This document shows positions 47,398 to 58,642 of a stretch of DNA of 64,000 nucleotides, one piece after another (positions within the stretch are counted from its first letter, which is position 1; each line of letters starts with the position of its first letter). Below the pieces are notes generated by a model. That model saw only the letters and a list, made by a program, of their open reading frames with translations. It ran no database searches and had not been told where the DNA came from. Both the position numbers and the translations under genes were made by a program. This stretch comes from Phytophthora hibernalis (taxonomy: Eukaryota; Oomycota; Peronosporomycetes; Peronosporales; Peronosporaceae): NCBI GenBank assembly GCA_012656075.1, contig JAAKBF010000007.1, positions 1,302,001-1,366,000 on the forward strand. Reading direction: 5' to 3'.

Positions 47398-48440
47398 GTG
47401 ATGCCAAAAGTGTGCTGGCATAGCCGCTGTTAGAAGTGAACTTCTTACTTGTATCATTAATGTCTGATGGCAGCGCTCCGCGCTCCCATTCTCTTCTTGA
47501 CATTCTACATTTGATTTCTCAAAACTGATACCTTTCGACTGCAGAAATGTCCTCATCTTTTGATTGACAAATTCTGTACCGCCATCACTTCTTATCCTCT
47601 TTACTTCATAGTGATGCTGTTTCTATAGTAGCAGTATGAGGCTAACCACATGACTGTAAACTTCTTTTGTAGACCTCATCACAAATAGCCACTTGTACGA
47701 CGTTGCATCGTCCACAATTGCTAACGTGTACTGATAACCGTATCCACCATAGTTACCGTTTACTTTCATCTTTCCCATAGTGTCCATGTGCAAAGTGTGC
47801 AATGGCTGCTTAGACCGTGTCCCTATTTTATTTCTATATGAAATACGTGTCGAGTTTGCGACTTCGCAAGTCGCACAGAAGAAAGGAATATCTTTTAGCT
47901 CATTCTGAGGTATATGAGGAATTCCTTCAATAACCTTTGAGAAAATATTGCTAAAAGTCTGGCCCTGTGAACGTGGCCTAGTCTAAGATGCCTTTTGCAT
48001 CAAAGCAATTTTCTGTGTTTTTGTAAAGCTCTTGCTTACGGTTTGCACCTTAATCTGCCTGGAAGAGGGCAGGTAATACACCGCCCCCTTTTGCACAGCA
48101 GCAAATAAAAGCTGTCCTTTCTTATTGAAGAAATACAAAAACTCCCCATCCTGAGATTGAATGTGATTATACCCTTGCTTAGCAAGATGACAAGCACTAA
48201 TTAAATTGCTCCCACATTCCTTGTCAAACGCAATGTTCTTAATCTTTAGATCGATAGACTTATTGAAAGGACTTGCAACATGCATTTGTATTGAGCCAGT
48301 TAGAGAGGTTTCTGATGTGCTACCGTTACCATACTCAAACCTATGACTCGAACCTTTGTGTAGCGATTTGAACCAGCCTTTTCTGGGCTTATTCCAAATC
48401 CAGCTCCTGTATCAACAATTCACAGATCATCCGTAACTGT

Positions 48441-49091
48441 TAGTCGACGTAACCAACTCAAATAAGTACCGTATCGTTTACGTACCGAGGTGTCGATTTC
48501 ACCAAAGCTGTTCAAACAGCCTCCGTCGCCATCTTCCGAATCAGCTTTCTCCGAAGACGAAAGGCCGAGATGCTGCCAAATGACGCACACCTCCAGGTTC
48601 CTCACATCGTCTGGCAAGGACGACAGGAACGAGTTCGGGAGGGTCGAGGTAGAAAAGATCTTAAGCTTACCGGTACCAGACCACTGACCCCCTCTTATTC
48701 GGCGTCGAAAAACACTCGTACATTTAGTCTGCATTGAGCGCACCGACACCAGTCGGTGGTATTAGTCTGGATCGTACTAAATATGAATGAAAATCAATTG
48801 TGCTACCCAGACTAAAACTTAATACTGAAGTAATATTGCACTGTAATTATTTCTTCACGTTCACCAATATTCGCCACAAAAATGGACGCATGAAGCTCGG
48901 TATCGGTGAACATACATGTAGTACCGGTTCTTGTTTAGTATTTAGACATGGTTGTCTACTTTTGAGTCGCACACACCAATAATTCAGCAAGCAGAACACA
49001 ATGAAAATCCACTAAGTGCCAGCGGAAGCACAAGTCCTGTGAGTAGATTGAGAGGTATTTCGTTACATGGTTCAACCCCAAGACGTATGTA
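48441..49091. other. No gene recognised
   Basis: Overlapping ORFs on both strands at 48420-48749 have no recognised family. Confidence 0.4.
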
Positions 49092-49700
49092 TTACTGATC
49101 AATATCGATGTTCGTGACTATGCTGTCGAATACGTACGAAAAGTGCTTGTATCGCTCGTATGGTAGATGCTTGAGGCCCAGTTTATCGCCATGCACCAAG
49201 GGAAAGCTAGTATCTGAGGGTGTCGTCCGTGCGACCGACAAATACCGGTCGAACCAAAGCACAACTCGCACTACACAGCTGTATCCGTCCAGTTGTATCC
49301 ATCCAGGAAACGTCCGAATTTGCATCTTTAGCTGTGGGTCAAAGATCTTCATGTAAACTCTAGTGATAATCACCTCCACTTCATCTAAAACCGATTTTTT
49401 GTGAAACAGGTCGTACTTCCACACCATTTTCCGCTCCATGTCAAAAATTATGCCGCACCAGTGAGGGAAGGCCACGTTGATGTACGTTGGGCAGCAAACG
49501 ATGCGGTCTGAACGCATTTGAGAGAAAGCATGGTATGGTGTGTCCAGGTACTGATCTCTTCGCTTTAGGTTAGTCATTTGCATGTTGACCGAATCTACAA
49601 CTGGTATATGCGTCGGTTTTGCCACGTGAGTTTCTCTGCTTCGTTGACAACGCGAAGGGAAGCCACATACACGCACGATTCGTTCAGCCATTGCCCCCAT
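49092..49700 (-). CDS. Ulp1-like (C48) cysteine protease domain protein
   Basis: The 202-residue frame has the Ulp1 fold pattern: PHWCGIIFD with catalytic His, WKYDLF with Asp, and IQLDGYSCVVRVV with the Gln-Asp and Cys. SUMO proteases of this family usually have SCG, so the Val after the Cys is unusual. Upstream on the same strand are pieces at 50028-49816, 50350-50114 and 51125-50655, which may be exons or fragments of the same gene. Such genes are often carried by MULEs in plants and oomycetes, so a host SUMO protease is less likely. Confidence 0.6.
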   Translation of the reverse strand: MGAMAERIVRVCGFPSRCQRSRETHVAKPTHIPVVDSVNMQMTNLKRRDQYLDTPYHAFSQMRSDRIVCCPTYINVAFPHWCGIIFDMERKMVWKYDLFHKKSVLDEVEVIITRVYMKIFDPQLKMQIRTFPGWIQLDGYSCVVRVVLWFDRYLSVARTTPSDTSFPLVHGDKLGLKHLPYERYKHFSYVFDSIVTNIDIDQ

Positions 49701-50654
49701 ATCCTGTTAGCTCCGTGAATAAGATCATGTGGCCGCCGCCTCGAAAACTCCGTCGACATTCATGAACGGGAGGATGTGCAGTACCCGTTGCCGTTTTTTT
49801 GCTTCGAGGTCGTCATCAATTTGAATCCTCCTCGAACATAATCAGCTTCCTCGCATTCCCGATCTTTTTGGACGCTTCGTGCCATGTTTTAATTCTTTCA
49901 ATATCCACGAGACTTAATGTGCCGGCGTTCAATATAGAAACGACAATATCGTGTGAAGTCATATGTATGTCACTGATAAGTTCCTCTCGAATATTCACGT
50001 TTGTAGCCGAATCTATACATTTGAGCACCAGAGGTTCTATCAGGTTATTAGTACAGATAATAAATAAATGTTGGTGAAAAATGGTGAGATATCCACCACG
50101 TTCACCAACCTAGTTAGTAGTTCAACCACCGCAAACACACACCTAGCCGTACGAAGCGAACATTGGTCTCTACAACACGAGTAGGATCGCTTTTGATCTC
50201 GAATGCTTTTGGTCGCTTGAAAACCGATGCATCAAATATACGTCGAATCCCCCTCAACGTCTCCAACAACAGCAATTGAGATCGTTTTGTCTTCAAAACT
50301 TCGTCAAAACTTTCCAGTGTAACATTGCCAACAGTGACGACAGTATCCAAGAGCTACATTGTATCTTCAATCTCTTTTTTTCTCTTTGCCTTCTTTAAAA
50401 TTTCTTTTTGCTTCGGTCTTCCTGGTGGTCGTCTAGCTGGATTCAACTGCAAAAGGTTCTTAATTTGTGTTGCCGACACCTTCGGGTGATGCTTTATCTT
50501 CATTTATGTGGTCCATTTCCAGGTTTAGTTTTGTACATGTCGCGGACTTCTCCTTCGACTTCTGCCTGTCTAATGCTGACACGGGTCGTTGCTCGACTTT
50601 CGACACTTGAGCTGAGCTAATGTCCGATCTGGCGTCTTCGTTGTGGGAATCTTG

Positions 50655-51125
50655 TCACCTATTTGTGGCGACATTGGTGGCAGATTCACTAACATCAGCA
50701 ACTAATCCGACCTCGACACCGTCGTTTTGAGACGTGATTTCGGTCGCGGTTTGTGTCCTCCAAAATTGATGCTTGGAATCCGGGCATGCGCGAGATTTGG
50801 TTGCCACTTGGGTTGACGATGCAGCTACAACACTGTGCGTGCTGTAAGTCAAACTTTGAAACGTACCACGAATTATTAGGCAAGTGACTAAATGGTCGCT
50901 TTCTATTGCCCTTGGTGTTTTCCTCCGTGAAAAAGTGTTATACCACTTGCAGTTATTCGCTGAACACACCAACTTCCTGTAATTTTCATTGTTCTTGTCG
51001 GGCGTAACGTTCTTGTATGCATTTACTGCAAAATCGCTGATGAACTTACCAGCTACATCGACACTGAAAAATTCATGCAACACGATGTCTTCGTAGCCAT
51101 TTCCGCTTATCAATTCGATCAGCAT
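50655..51125 (-). pseudogene. MULE-type zinc-binding N-terminal domain, upstream of Ulp1 domain
   Basis: EFFSVDVAGKFISDFAVNAY followed by LVCSANNCKWYNTF and SDHLVTC gives a C-x5-C...H-x4-C arrangement like the WRKY/FLYWCH-type fold at the start of MuDR transposases. It shares strand with the Ulp1 domain 1 kb downstream. No transposase core is present between them. Confidence 0.45.
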
Positions 51126-51129
51126 GATG

Positions 51130-52210
51130 TTCTTTCTTTCTCAAACGGAGCAGATTTTCACTACAGTTTTGAGACCTCGGACGCTCAGCTCATAGGACAG
51201 CGTGATGGCGCGCAACTTCTGCTTAAACGGACCCATGACCCCACGTCTAGAGGTTGGAGCACCGAGGTGGTGTTCTTGGGCAGGGCACCACCTCCGTTCC
51301 CCAGGTAGCAAATGCGTCCTGCGCCTCGGTCGAGACGTGGCACTTCAAGTTGTCCACGTAGATCGCAAGCGGCCCAGGCTGGGCATCACACACAAAGCCA
51401 CCCCAGGCATTTTTCAATGAATATGTCCCGCCACACCCGCGAATCCATCCAAGCATTCGTCTGCACAGTCGCCATAACTCGGTTGGAATGGCCCTGGACT
51501 TCCTCCTCCACCCGTCCTCCTGGCTGCCCTTTAAAGATGATGAGCGGGCGAAGCTTTTGTCCTGTAGCCGATACGATCAGCAGCACACTTGCCCTACCCG
51601 TCCTTTGATCTTGACTCCTTTCTTGGCGCCACGCTCGCTAATAATACGAGTGGGGTGTCATCGTAGTACACTGCGGTCTCGTCGGCGTTGAAAATGCACG
51701 ATCGTGCGTACGTAGCGCTGACCTTGCTTCCTACCTCGCTAGCGAATTTGCGCTGCTCTGCTTCAAGGTCTAGCGTTGAGAGCACAGACTTCGTAGGGCG
51801 CCGAAACGAGAACCCACGCTGGTAGACAATCCACCGCATCATGCGGCCTAAGCTCTCCTCCTTGTTCTTCGCCAAGTACACAGATGTGAACTCGCTGTAC
51901 TCCTCCTTTACGAACACCAGAACATGGGATGTCTTCAGCGGAAAGTCGTCGCGTCTCATTTCCTTAATCCACTGTATGAGCTCGTCGCAGTGCGGGTATA
52001 GACTTTTCCTGCCTTGCCCGCCGACGCAGCACTTGGATCGCTTCTTGTTATTGCATGCCTCTCTGATGATAGCTTCCCGACCCTTCCACGCGTGCACAGC
52101 AGTCCGTGACTTGATACCGTGAAGCCTCGCAGCTTCGGTGACGCTGACGCCAGTATTGATATCTTCTAGCACCTGGAGTTTCAGAGCGTTGGAATAGGCT
52201 CCCTAACTAC
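51130..52210 (-). pseudogene. Pogo/Tigger-like DDE transposase
   Basis: On the minus strand: a helix-turn-helix start (VLEDINTGVSVTEAARLHGI), a CENP-B-like HTH part (LIQWIKEMRRDDFPLKTSHV), catalytic DETAVYYDD, then LLIVSATGQKLRPLIIFKGQPGG, AWMDSRVW, LAIYVDNLKCHVS and NTTSVLQPLDVG in successive frames. The Asp residues of DE(T), VDN and PLD are present. Frame changes occur near 51594, 51410, 51290 and 51240, several in G runs. Part of the N-terminus is uncertain, as a TAG lies just before 52196. Confidence 0.75.
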
Positions 52211-53507
52211 CACTTCAACAGCAGTGCTTGCTGTGTCACCTTCATCATCCTCCAAGTTGCTGCACAGGTTGTCATCGTCGGCCACCACCCAAGCTCGCAA
52301 GCGAGCAGTTGCTGCGTCCTCCGGACACTGCATTTCCAACACTAATTTTGAGTGGCGAAGGTGCGTTCACATAGCGATGATCTTATTGGTGGAAATGATT
52401 GTATGGTGCGGCGGATGTAAAACCTCATCTGTCATTGTTTTGTGTCCGTCACATCTTTCCGTCCAAATCTGTACTATCAATGTTAACACCTGTCAAGGTC
52501 GTCTTTTCCGTCGTTGTTTGAACCCGTACCCACCCTACAACACCAATACACAAGAGACCACGACCATTTTCAGCGACAGAAGAAATTCACGTATTTTAGG
52601 CAAGAGTCCATTCGAATTCACGTAATTCCGTCTACAACAACACCCATGCCTGTTTTAATACCGGTAGGTTTCAACTACCGGTAGCATTTACGGATATAAT
52701 TTGCTTCGGCCAGGCTTGATCGGGTCACCCACACCCACCCACCGCCAAATATTACCAGCTCGGGTACCCATACGGTACCCACCCATGAGACACACGGGTA
52801 CGGGTGGGTACATGTATTGCCCTACTTTGGGCACCCATTTGCGAGCTCTGACTACATGTACTACCGTGTACGTGTATTAATAGAACTACAGTTCTCTATT
52901 AATACCGGTTTACAGATTAACTTGCACACACAGTCTTTCTATACCCCTGGTAAATCAGTACGAAGTATGTATCCGTTTAAAGAGGGCGAGTGGCTACATA
53001 AGAGAATGTAATATGTTATTTATGGTGCATAACTAATAACGTGTGTGAACTTGAAAAGGGCAGCTATACAAGTTAGTGGACGGAATCTGTACCAGGTATA
53101 ATACAGCTACAGGTAACTACAGTAAGAGCCTCTTGCTAAGAGGCAACGCTTACTACTACATGAAATACCCAGAGAGGGCATTTTCTAAAATGTCATGCCG
53201 ATTTTCTAAAGGAAGTTGCTAGTGGTACAAAACCGGAATGATGGTCAAATGTATTTTACGCTGGTCATTTATGAAAATTACCAAATCTCTTTTTCAAAAA
53301 TCATGCGCGCGGCTGCCACCCAACTCATTATCGATTCCCCCGCTTCGCCGCACAGCCCCCTCCGTCCGAGCTGCATGCGTGCGGCTGACGCTACACTCCT
53401 CGCACCGACGCTGCCTCTGCTGCTCGTACGTCTACCACTTAATGCTCGTATTACCTAGGTGATGAATGCTGAGCTGGCTCAGCGTGTGCGTGTAATAGTT
53501 TGACTTG
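52211..53507. other. Repeat-rich stretch without genes
   Basis: CACATCTTTCCGTCCAAATC at 52449 recurs near 55384 and may be a transposon end. GGGTACCC/CACCC-rich sequence lies at 52720-52830. GCTAGTGGTACAAAAC occurs near 53218. No gene recognised. Confidence 0.4.
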
Positions 53508-53627
53508 TACTCACTATGGCTGACAAAAATCCTCATCCACAATCAATTTGAAGCTCTGATCTGATGGCCCGAGCCAACCTCCTGCTGAGCGCGGAACTCG
53601 AGCGCGTTCGCCGACGCGCAGAGCAAT
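53508..53627 (+). pseudogene. Displaced copy of the twinfilin leader and first codons
   Basis: This segment matches the minus strand of about 7010-7125, from the CTCACTATGGCTGAC leader through MARANLLLSAEL and RVRRRAE, then ends at CAATAATTAG. It lacks two CCC triplets present in the twinfilin leader and has GAACTCGAG where the gene has GAGCTCCAG. No further twinfilin sequence follows. Confidence 0.85.
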
Positions 53628-54943
53628 AATTAGGTACCGGTAAACTACTGGGCATTCTTTAATTAAAGGAGCTTATGATTGCGCCGATTTTCTAAAACGT
53701 GCTGTCCTCGGATGCGCAACCAGCATCGGAGCCGCCATCACCTCACGTAGGATAGAGCGCAAGAAAGCCGAGCAGCAACATCAGGTGCTTATCGTTTCTC
53801 TTACTTACATGTAAAATCATTAATACGAAGTAGCTATCGCCAAACCAAAGCGTTGCCCACTGGTTGTGGCCCACATTTCGTGGGTCATGGTGCGACGCTG
53901 GCCATTGCACTACATGCATAATTGCTGACCCTATAAACAAAAAACACGTAACCATGTTCCTACAGCATTCTCGATGTTGAAAGGATTTAGCCGTGTGCGG
54001 AGAGGCTAGTTTCCAGAGGAGACCCTGCACTGCGTGCTATACAACGCGCCTATCGAGAAATACGTCAATGAAACGGTGAGTGTAAGCGCTTACTACGCTC
54101 GTCAGGTGCATGCTCGATGTTCGTGCGACTGTATCACAGCATGGGCTTCGCTTCGCGCAGCAGGTCAAAGACTCGACTCTCGCGTTACATATCGGTTAGG
54201 ATATCAAACACTTTTTAGTAGAAGATAGCCTTTTAGAAAAGGATCGTGCTAGTGATACAAAACGGTGAGACATAGCCGTGCTAAGAGGTACAAATCAGGT
54301 ACATACTGTTTGTATTGGTACAAACTGGTACCAATACGTACAAAACAGTTTGTACGTGTACAAACCATCTCTCTAACTACGTTTTATCGTTTTCAAAACT
54401 TACCCCATCCGGAGATACATTTAGAAATATCAAGTTCAAGGTTGCGCAAACGGCTCGCCGTGGCGTCCGTCCATTGGTTCACTGATACTAAGAGCCGTTT
54501 AGGGAACGCACGAAAAGACGTCGTGGCTAGTGCTCGCGCGGCACAGTGCCTTCCATCTACGCCAACTCTAGTGTATACGAACATGTCCTGGTAACAGTCT
54601 TGTAAAACGTACGCGGGCATATATTTGTACAATCAAAGATGCATCTAACGAGGCGGGAGGGGCGAGGCGGGCGCGGGAGCAGACACTCACGCGTTGACTC
54701 TCGCCAGCAGACTTAACGACGGCGCTGCGGGGCGCGCCGCATCGCGTCCTGTCCCACCCCTTTGCGCCTTACGCTAAGTCCTCGGCTTCGGCCACGCGCG
54801 GTTTCTAGGAAAATAAGTAACAAGGAGTTATTGTGAGGGCAACCACGTACCGACCATTGCAGACCTCCGCTTTACTTCGTTTGCATACCTCAGCCCCCTG
54901 CATAGGCACAGGTATCAGCAGTTAGAGAGAGAGCAACCGGGTG
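53628..54943. other. No gene recognised
   Basis: A minus ORF at 53743-54030 has two hydrophobic stretches but no family. TACAAAC/GTTTGTA words cluster at 54290-54365. A GC-rich patch lies at 54650-54760. Confidence 0.35.
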
Positions 54944-55084
54944 CCCCTTCGCGAACGTCTGCTGAAGCTACAGCGCCTACCAGCACCCGAGAAGCGGAAG
55001 CGCTTGGTGGAGCGCGTCGTTGCTGCGTGGGATGCGGTTAGTGAGAGTAGCATAAAGAAGGCATGGAGTAAGGCTGGACTCTAA
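54944..55084 (+). pseudogene. C-terminal remnant of a second pogo-like transposase
   Basis: The frame reads VPLRERLLKLQRLPAPEKRK, then LVERVVAAWDAVSESSIKKA and WSKAGL before a stop at 55082-55084. This pattern (RLxxVxRAVxAWxxVxxxxIxxxFxKAGI) is the common tail of pogo-type DDE_1 transposases. No catalytic part is nearby. Confidence 0.5.
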
Positions 55085-55167
55085 TAGACTGACTAGATAG
55101 GGCGGTAGGTGCACCTACTGCCTTGGAACCCCGGCACCAAGGTCACCACTCGGGTGTTTAACTTTGC

Positions 55168-55239
55168 GGCAGTCGTGGGAATTGAACCCTCGTCACCTTA
55201 TTAAAAGGTGGTGTCGAGCCGGTTGAGCCCCAGAGCGAC
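55168..55239 (-). tRNA. tRNA-like sequence (pseudogene or SINE head)
   Basis: On the minus strand GGGCTCAACCGG matches the A-box consensus in all but the first base, and GGTTCAATTCC matches the B box. Between them CACCT/AGGTG form a 5 bp stem around a 7-base loop TTTAATA, giving a UAA-like anticodon. The acceptor ends do not pair, so a working tRNA is unlikely. A Pol III-transcribed tRNA-derived repeat is the likelier reading. Confidence 0.4.
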
Positions 55240-56064
55240 GTTTTATTGGCGCCAAAGTCAATTTTGTTATGCTTGGATATAATTTAGTCCTCGGGTTCCG
55301 ATTGGTTAAATATCAGTTTTGGCTCCAAGTGTCGTTCTTTTGAGTCCGCTTCGGTCTTAATACAATAGAAAAACCTAGCGCGTCACATCTTTCCGCCCAA
55401 ATCTGTATAGAAAAGAAAACGTGGGAGGCTGAAAAAGACGACGTCAGATATAATGCATTCGGATTGGTTATTTTTAAATTTCAATATCACATCAAAAACA
55501 AAAACAAAACGAACTAACAGTAATAAAATAAGGCAAGCGTAGCAAGTGAAAGTGCGTCTCTCTTCTATTTGAGGGTGTAGGAAGCTTGCTTTCCCATTTG
55601 AAAATGAGAGCATGCCGAGCTTTCCCACACCCGGACTATCGTCTGTCACCAGTCATTTTACTAGAGTCCACAACTTTTATTGATTGGCTAAAATTAATGT
55701 ATGGACGACAAAAACATTACTAAACGAAGTCGTCTTTTTGTGTCGTACGTATTTTTCCGTCGTTATTTGTACCCGAATTGTCTATGGCAGATTGGCGGGT
55801 GGGTTGTAGGGTTGGGTGGGTACATGTGCATGTATAGTACTGCCAGTATTACGCGTTGCACTCTTGAAGATAAAGAAAGGATTGTTTTGATGGGGATTTC
55901 GCTGGCTTCTTGTTTACGAGCTGCAGGAGGAGACAGCGAGCGCGTAAACTTGGGCTGGGAAAAGTACACGCTGTATACATGTATTATTTTAAAGACTCGT
56001 GCTAGTGGTACAAAACGAGTCTGCTGAAACTTAATATTCGTGGAGATTATGTATGATTCTGAGT
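55240..56064. other. No gene recognised
   Basis: Contains the second copy of CACATCTTTCCGCCCAAATC at about 55385 and GCTAGTGGTACAAAAC at 55999, the latter flanked by GACTCGT/ACGAGTC. ORFs here lack a family. Confidence 0.35.
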
Positions 56065-56362
56065 CTTTTTCTACATCGTATAAATTTTTGAAGTCGCCTG
56101 AAGGAGGACGGATGTCATCTTGCTTCAAATCATGAAAGTCGGAGATGCCGACAGGAAAACTACACCCGAGCCTCACCCTTGAAAAACCCTGAGAGCGTGA
56201 CACAACTCTAAGGCGAGCTAGGTGTGACCCTTCTTGGTCCTGGGTTTAAGCCCGTGTGCTGCGCACACGAATCTTTAAACCGCAGGTGTTGTTCCGGCCT
56301 GTCGAGCGAGTTACTTTCACCCCCTTTATCACGGGTGTGTGTGGTTTTGTACCACTATAGTA
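56065..56362 (+). repeat. Fold-back repeat, left arm
   Basis: This arm matches the reverse complement of 56642-56940 nearly throughout, including GGACGGATGTCATCTTGCT, GAGCTAGGTGTGACCCT, TTGGTCCTGGGTTTAAGCC and the terminal GTTTGTACCACTA. The arms are about 298 bp and the spacer 279 bp. Confidence 0.8.
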
Positions 56363-56641
56363 CTAGTAACTTATTTTTAAAATAATAATACGTAGTTGTT
56401 ATTTAGTTTAATGTACTTAGAATCCCTTTGGTTAGTTTCTTACTGGATTACAGTTTTGACTTACGTGTAAAGTCTATGACGAGGCAAATAGCGTAATACG
56501 GAAAGCTGGGTACATCATGTACCGTACATGTAGCAATACATGTATTACTGTTATAGGAGCTTTTAAAAATACATGTATTATAATTTAATAATACTGGTAG
56601 CAGCGAAGAAGAAACGCGAGCAATTGAATTACGTGTAAGGA

Positions 56642-56940
56642 AATTTCTAGTGGTACAAACCACCCATCCCCCTGAGAAAGAGGAGGTGAAAGCAACTCGC
56701 TCGGCAGGCCGAAACAACGCTTGCAGTTTAAAGATACGTGTGCGCAGCACGCCGGCTTAAACCCAGGACCAAGCAGGGTCACACCTAGCTCGGCTTAGGG
56801 TTGTGTCACCGTCCTCAGGGTTTTCAAGGGCTAAGGCTAGGGTGTACCCGGTTTCCCTGTCGGTATCTCCGACTTTCATGATTTGTAGCAAGATGACATC
56901 CGTCCTCAAGACGACATAAAATGTAGAAAAAGGGACCAGG
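56642..56940 (-). repeat. Fold-back repeat, right arm
   Basis: Inverted partner of 56065-56362. GGGTTTAAGCC within both arms resembles a Pol III B box. Part of the same unit (GTCCTGGG...CCCAGGAC with AAGCACCTTCACA) recurs near 57165-57205. Confidence 0.8.
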
Positions 56941-57950
56941 TCCCCATACAAGTAGTGGCATGCATTAGCTTGAATTCTAGAACTCGCCTCTGCTTGGACC
57001 GTGGTGGAGGCAAGCTCTAGAGTTCACCAATGGAAACTGTCTAGCTCCACAGACATGTTGGCCTTTACACTACCGGTAACAAACAGTTGTGTTATTAATA
57101 GCAACCTGTACCGTTACTGGTTTGGATTCTAGATCTCGCCTTCACAATGACCGAGGTGGAGGCAGTTGTGAGTCCTGGGTTAAGCCCAGGACCAAGCACC
57201 TTCACATTTCGTTCGCTTATCACTGACAGAGGCATACGAAATGACTTATATCTAATTCATTCTTCTTGAAGTACACTTGAAGGAATACCGAGAATTCACT
57301 GAAATCCAAACGAAAAGATCCTTTCTCGATTGTCCTGGTGGCATCAGTTGCGACTCTCTCACAGGTGGCGTGAAACACAGCGGCTGAAGGACAGATGGTG
57401 TCTGAATTACGCTACTTTAATTAAAATACCTAGCATGACCATACCGTATTTCGATGTGCACGTTACCACTGTTAATGACGGTGTTAGTTTTAGCCAATCA
57501 ACAGCGAGCTGCACAAGAATTGCGGGTGTTTTATCAGTACATGTACAGAGTTCCCCGGCAAAGGGAGAAATGTGGGACCAATAAATTCTTCCAGGTTAAA
57601 AGATTTGCAATTTGTATCCCGATAGAGCATGGCTTTGAGGCACATGTACTAATTTTGCAATGTATATAACTGATTACGGTTCTCCCTTTGCCGGACTCTG
57701 TAACAGTAGATTACTGTGTTCACGTATTGTATTAAAAATATATTAAGCTTACATGTATTGGAATTTTGAACATGTATGAATACGTGTAAGGTTTTTGTAT
57801 AAATGGTACATGTATTAATACTGTTCGGTACAGTACATGTGCTACATTAACCGACAACGCAGCGATAATCGAACGACACATCATTACACACAAACAGATC
57901 TCGTTACGACATTCTCGTGGCTGCCTACAGTACTTTAATACAGTTAAAAT
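56941..57950. other. No gene recognised
   Basis: Two related segments beginning GGATTCTAGA.CTCGCCT lie near 56970 and 57123. The remainder is AT-rich with TACATGTA octamers. Confidence 0.4.
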
Positions 57951-58033
57951 ACCGAATTCCTCGATAAGTTGCGTCGTAATGTACCTTCATTGGAAATGTA
58001 ACAGGGTGCAACTAACTCATCGAGGAATTCGGT
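57951..58033. repeat. Inverted repeat with 22-26 bp arms
   Basis: ACCGAATTCCTCGATAAGTT... at 57951-57972 pairs with ...CATCGAGGAATTCGGT ending at 58033, with a loop of about 36 bases. One arm has four extra bases. Confidence 0.7.
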
Positions 58034-58125
58034 AGTACAATGTTCACAATATACATTGAATATTATAAAATGTACCGGTACTGTACCAGATGGTAGCATG
58101 GTAATAGTGATCCTTTTTAATATAT

Positions 58126-58167
58126 GACTGTTCACTTAACTTATGTCATTTAGTTAAGTGAACAGTC
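58126..58167. repeat. Perfect hairpin, 16 bp arms
   Basis: GACTGTTCACTTAACT at 58126-58141 and AGTTAAGTGAACAGTC at 58152-58167 flank a 10-base loop. It lies about 475 bp upstream of lectin copy C. Confidence 0.7.
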
Positions 58168-58642
58168 CATTTGGCTTAAATTGCTTTGAATTTTTAAAAC
58201 AAACTAAAAAGCTCTCCTCTAGATCACATGTTTGTAGTACATGTACTTTTTAAAAGTAGTACAGTGCTATGCGGACCCCGTTTATCCAATACCCCGTCAA
58301 ATCAGTGTACACATCATAGCAATTTAAACCAAATCACTGCATTATGTTTGTTCTATATCTAATCCCTCTAAAATCACTTTGCCGTTACGAGGGGTAGCTC
58401 TATACATGTACCGGTACAAACAAGTGATCTGCAGGAGAGCAATTCGAATGATCTGCCCACATGTTCATGTACGTACTGGTACCGGTACTGTACTTTCGTG
58501 TGGGAACAGACCACGCTGTACACACCGTACACATACCGATTCACCGACACCTGTACATGTACTCAATGTTCACCTCATTCCAACTTTTTCCATCAGGACA
58601 ACAAGCCGCTCTGCTCTCTACTAAGCTTCTGAACAAGAAACA

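Larger units (their letters stand above)
44523..48440 (-). mobile_element. Ty1/copia retrotransposon, decayed, with an internal inversion
   Basis: Minus-strand order: protease (DTGAGFG near 48410), GAG-pre-integrase (48285-47983), integrase core (47900-47398), an inverted segment, linker, reverse transcriptase (46500-45800; YVDD box near 46110), RNase H (45790-45296) and a pol tail ending near 45130. A possible short 3' LTR beginning TGTTGTAG lies about 44645-44523 after a purine-rich GTGGGAG. No 5' LTR was found. Stops and frameshifts are spread through pol. Confidence 0.8.

Noticed and set aside
46951..47433. A 160-codon plus-strand ORF within the copia element taken as a separate gene
   Set aside because: Only its 3' part matches copia pol and it fits as an inverted piece of that pol; the 5' part is the reverse strand of the pol linker.
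48750..48850. 5' LTR of the copia element
   Set aside because: No copy of the candidate 3' LTR start was found here.
53743..54030. Membrane protein gene on the minus strand
   Set aside because: Two hydrophobic stretches alone are weak evidence; no start context, homology or upstream structure was seen.
55168..55239. Functional tRNA gene
   Set aside because: The acceptor stem does not pair and the T stem has a mismatch, so it is listed only as tRNA-like.
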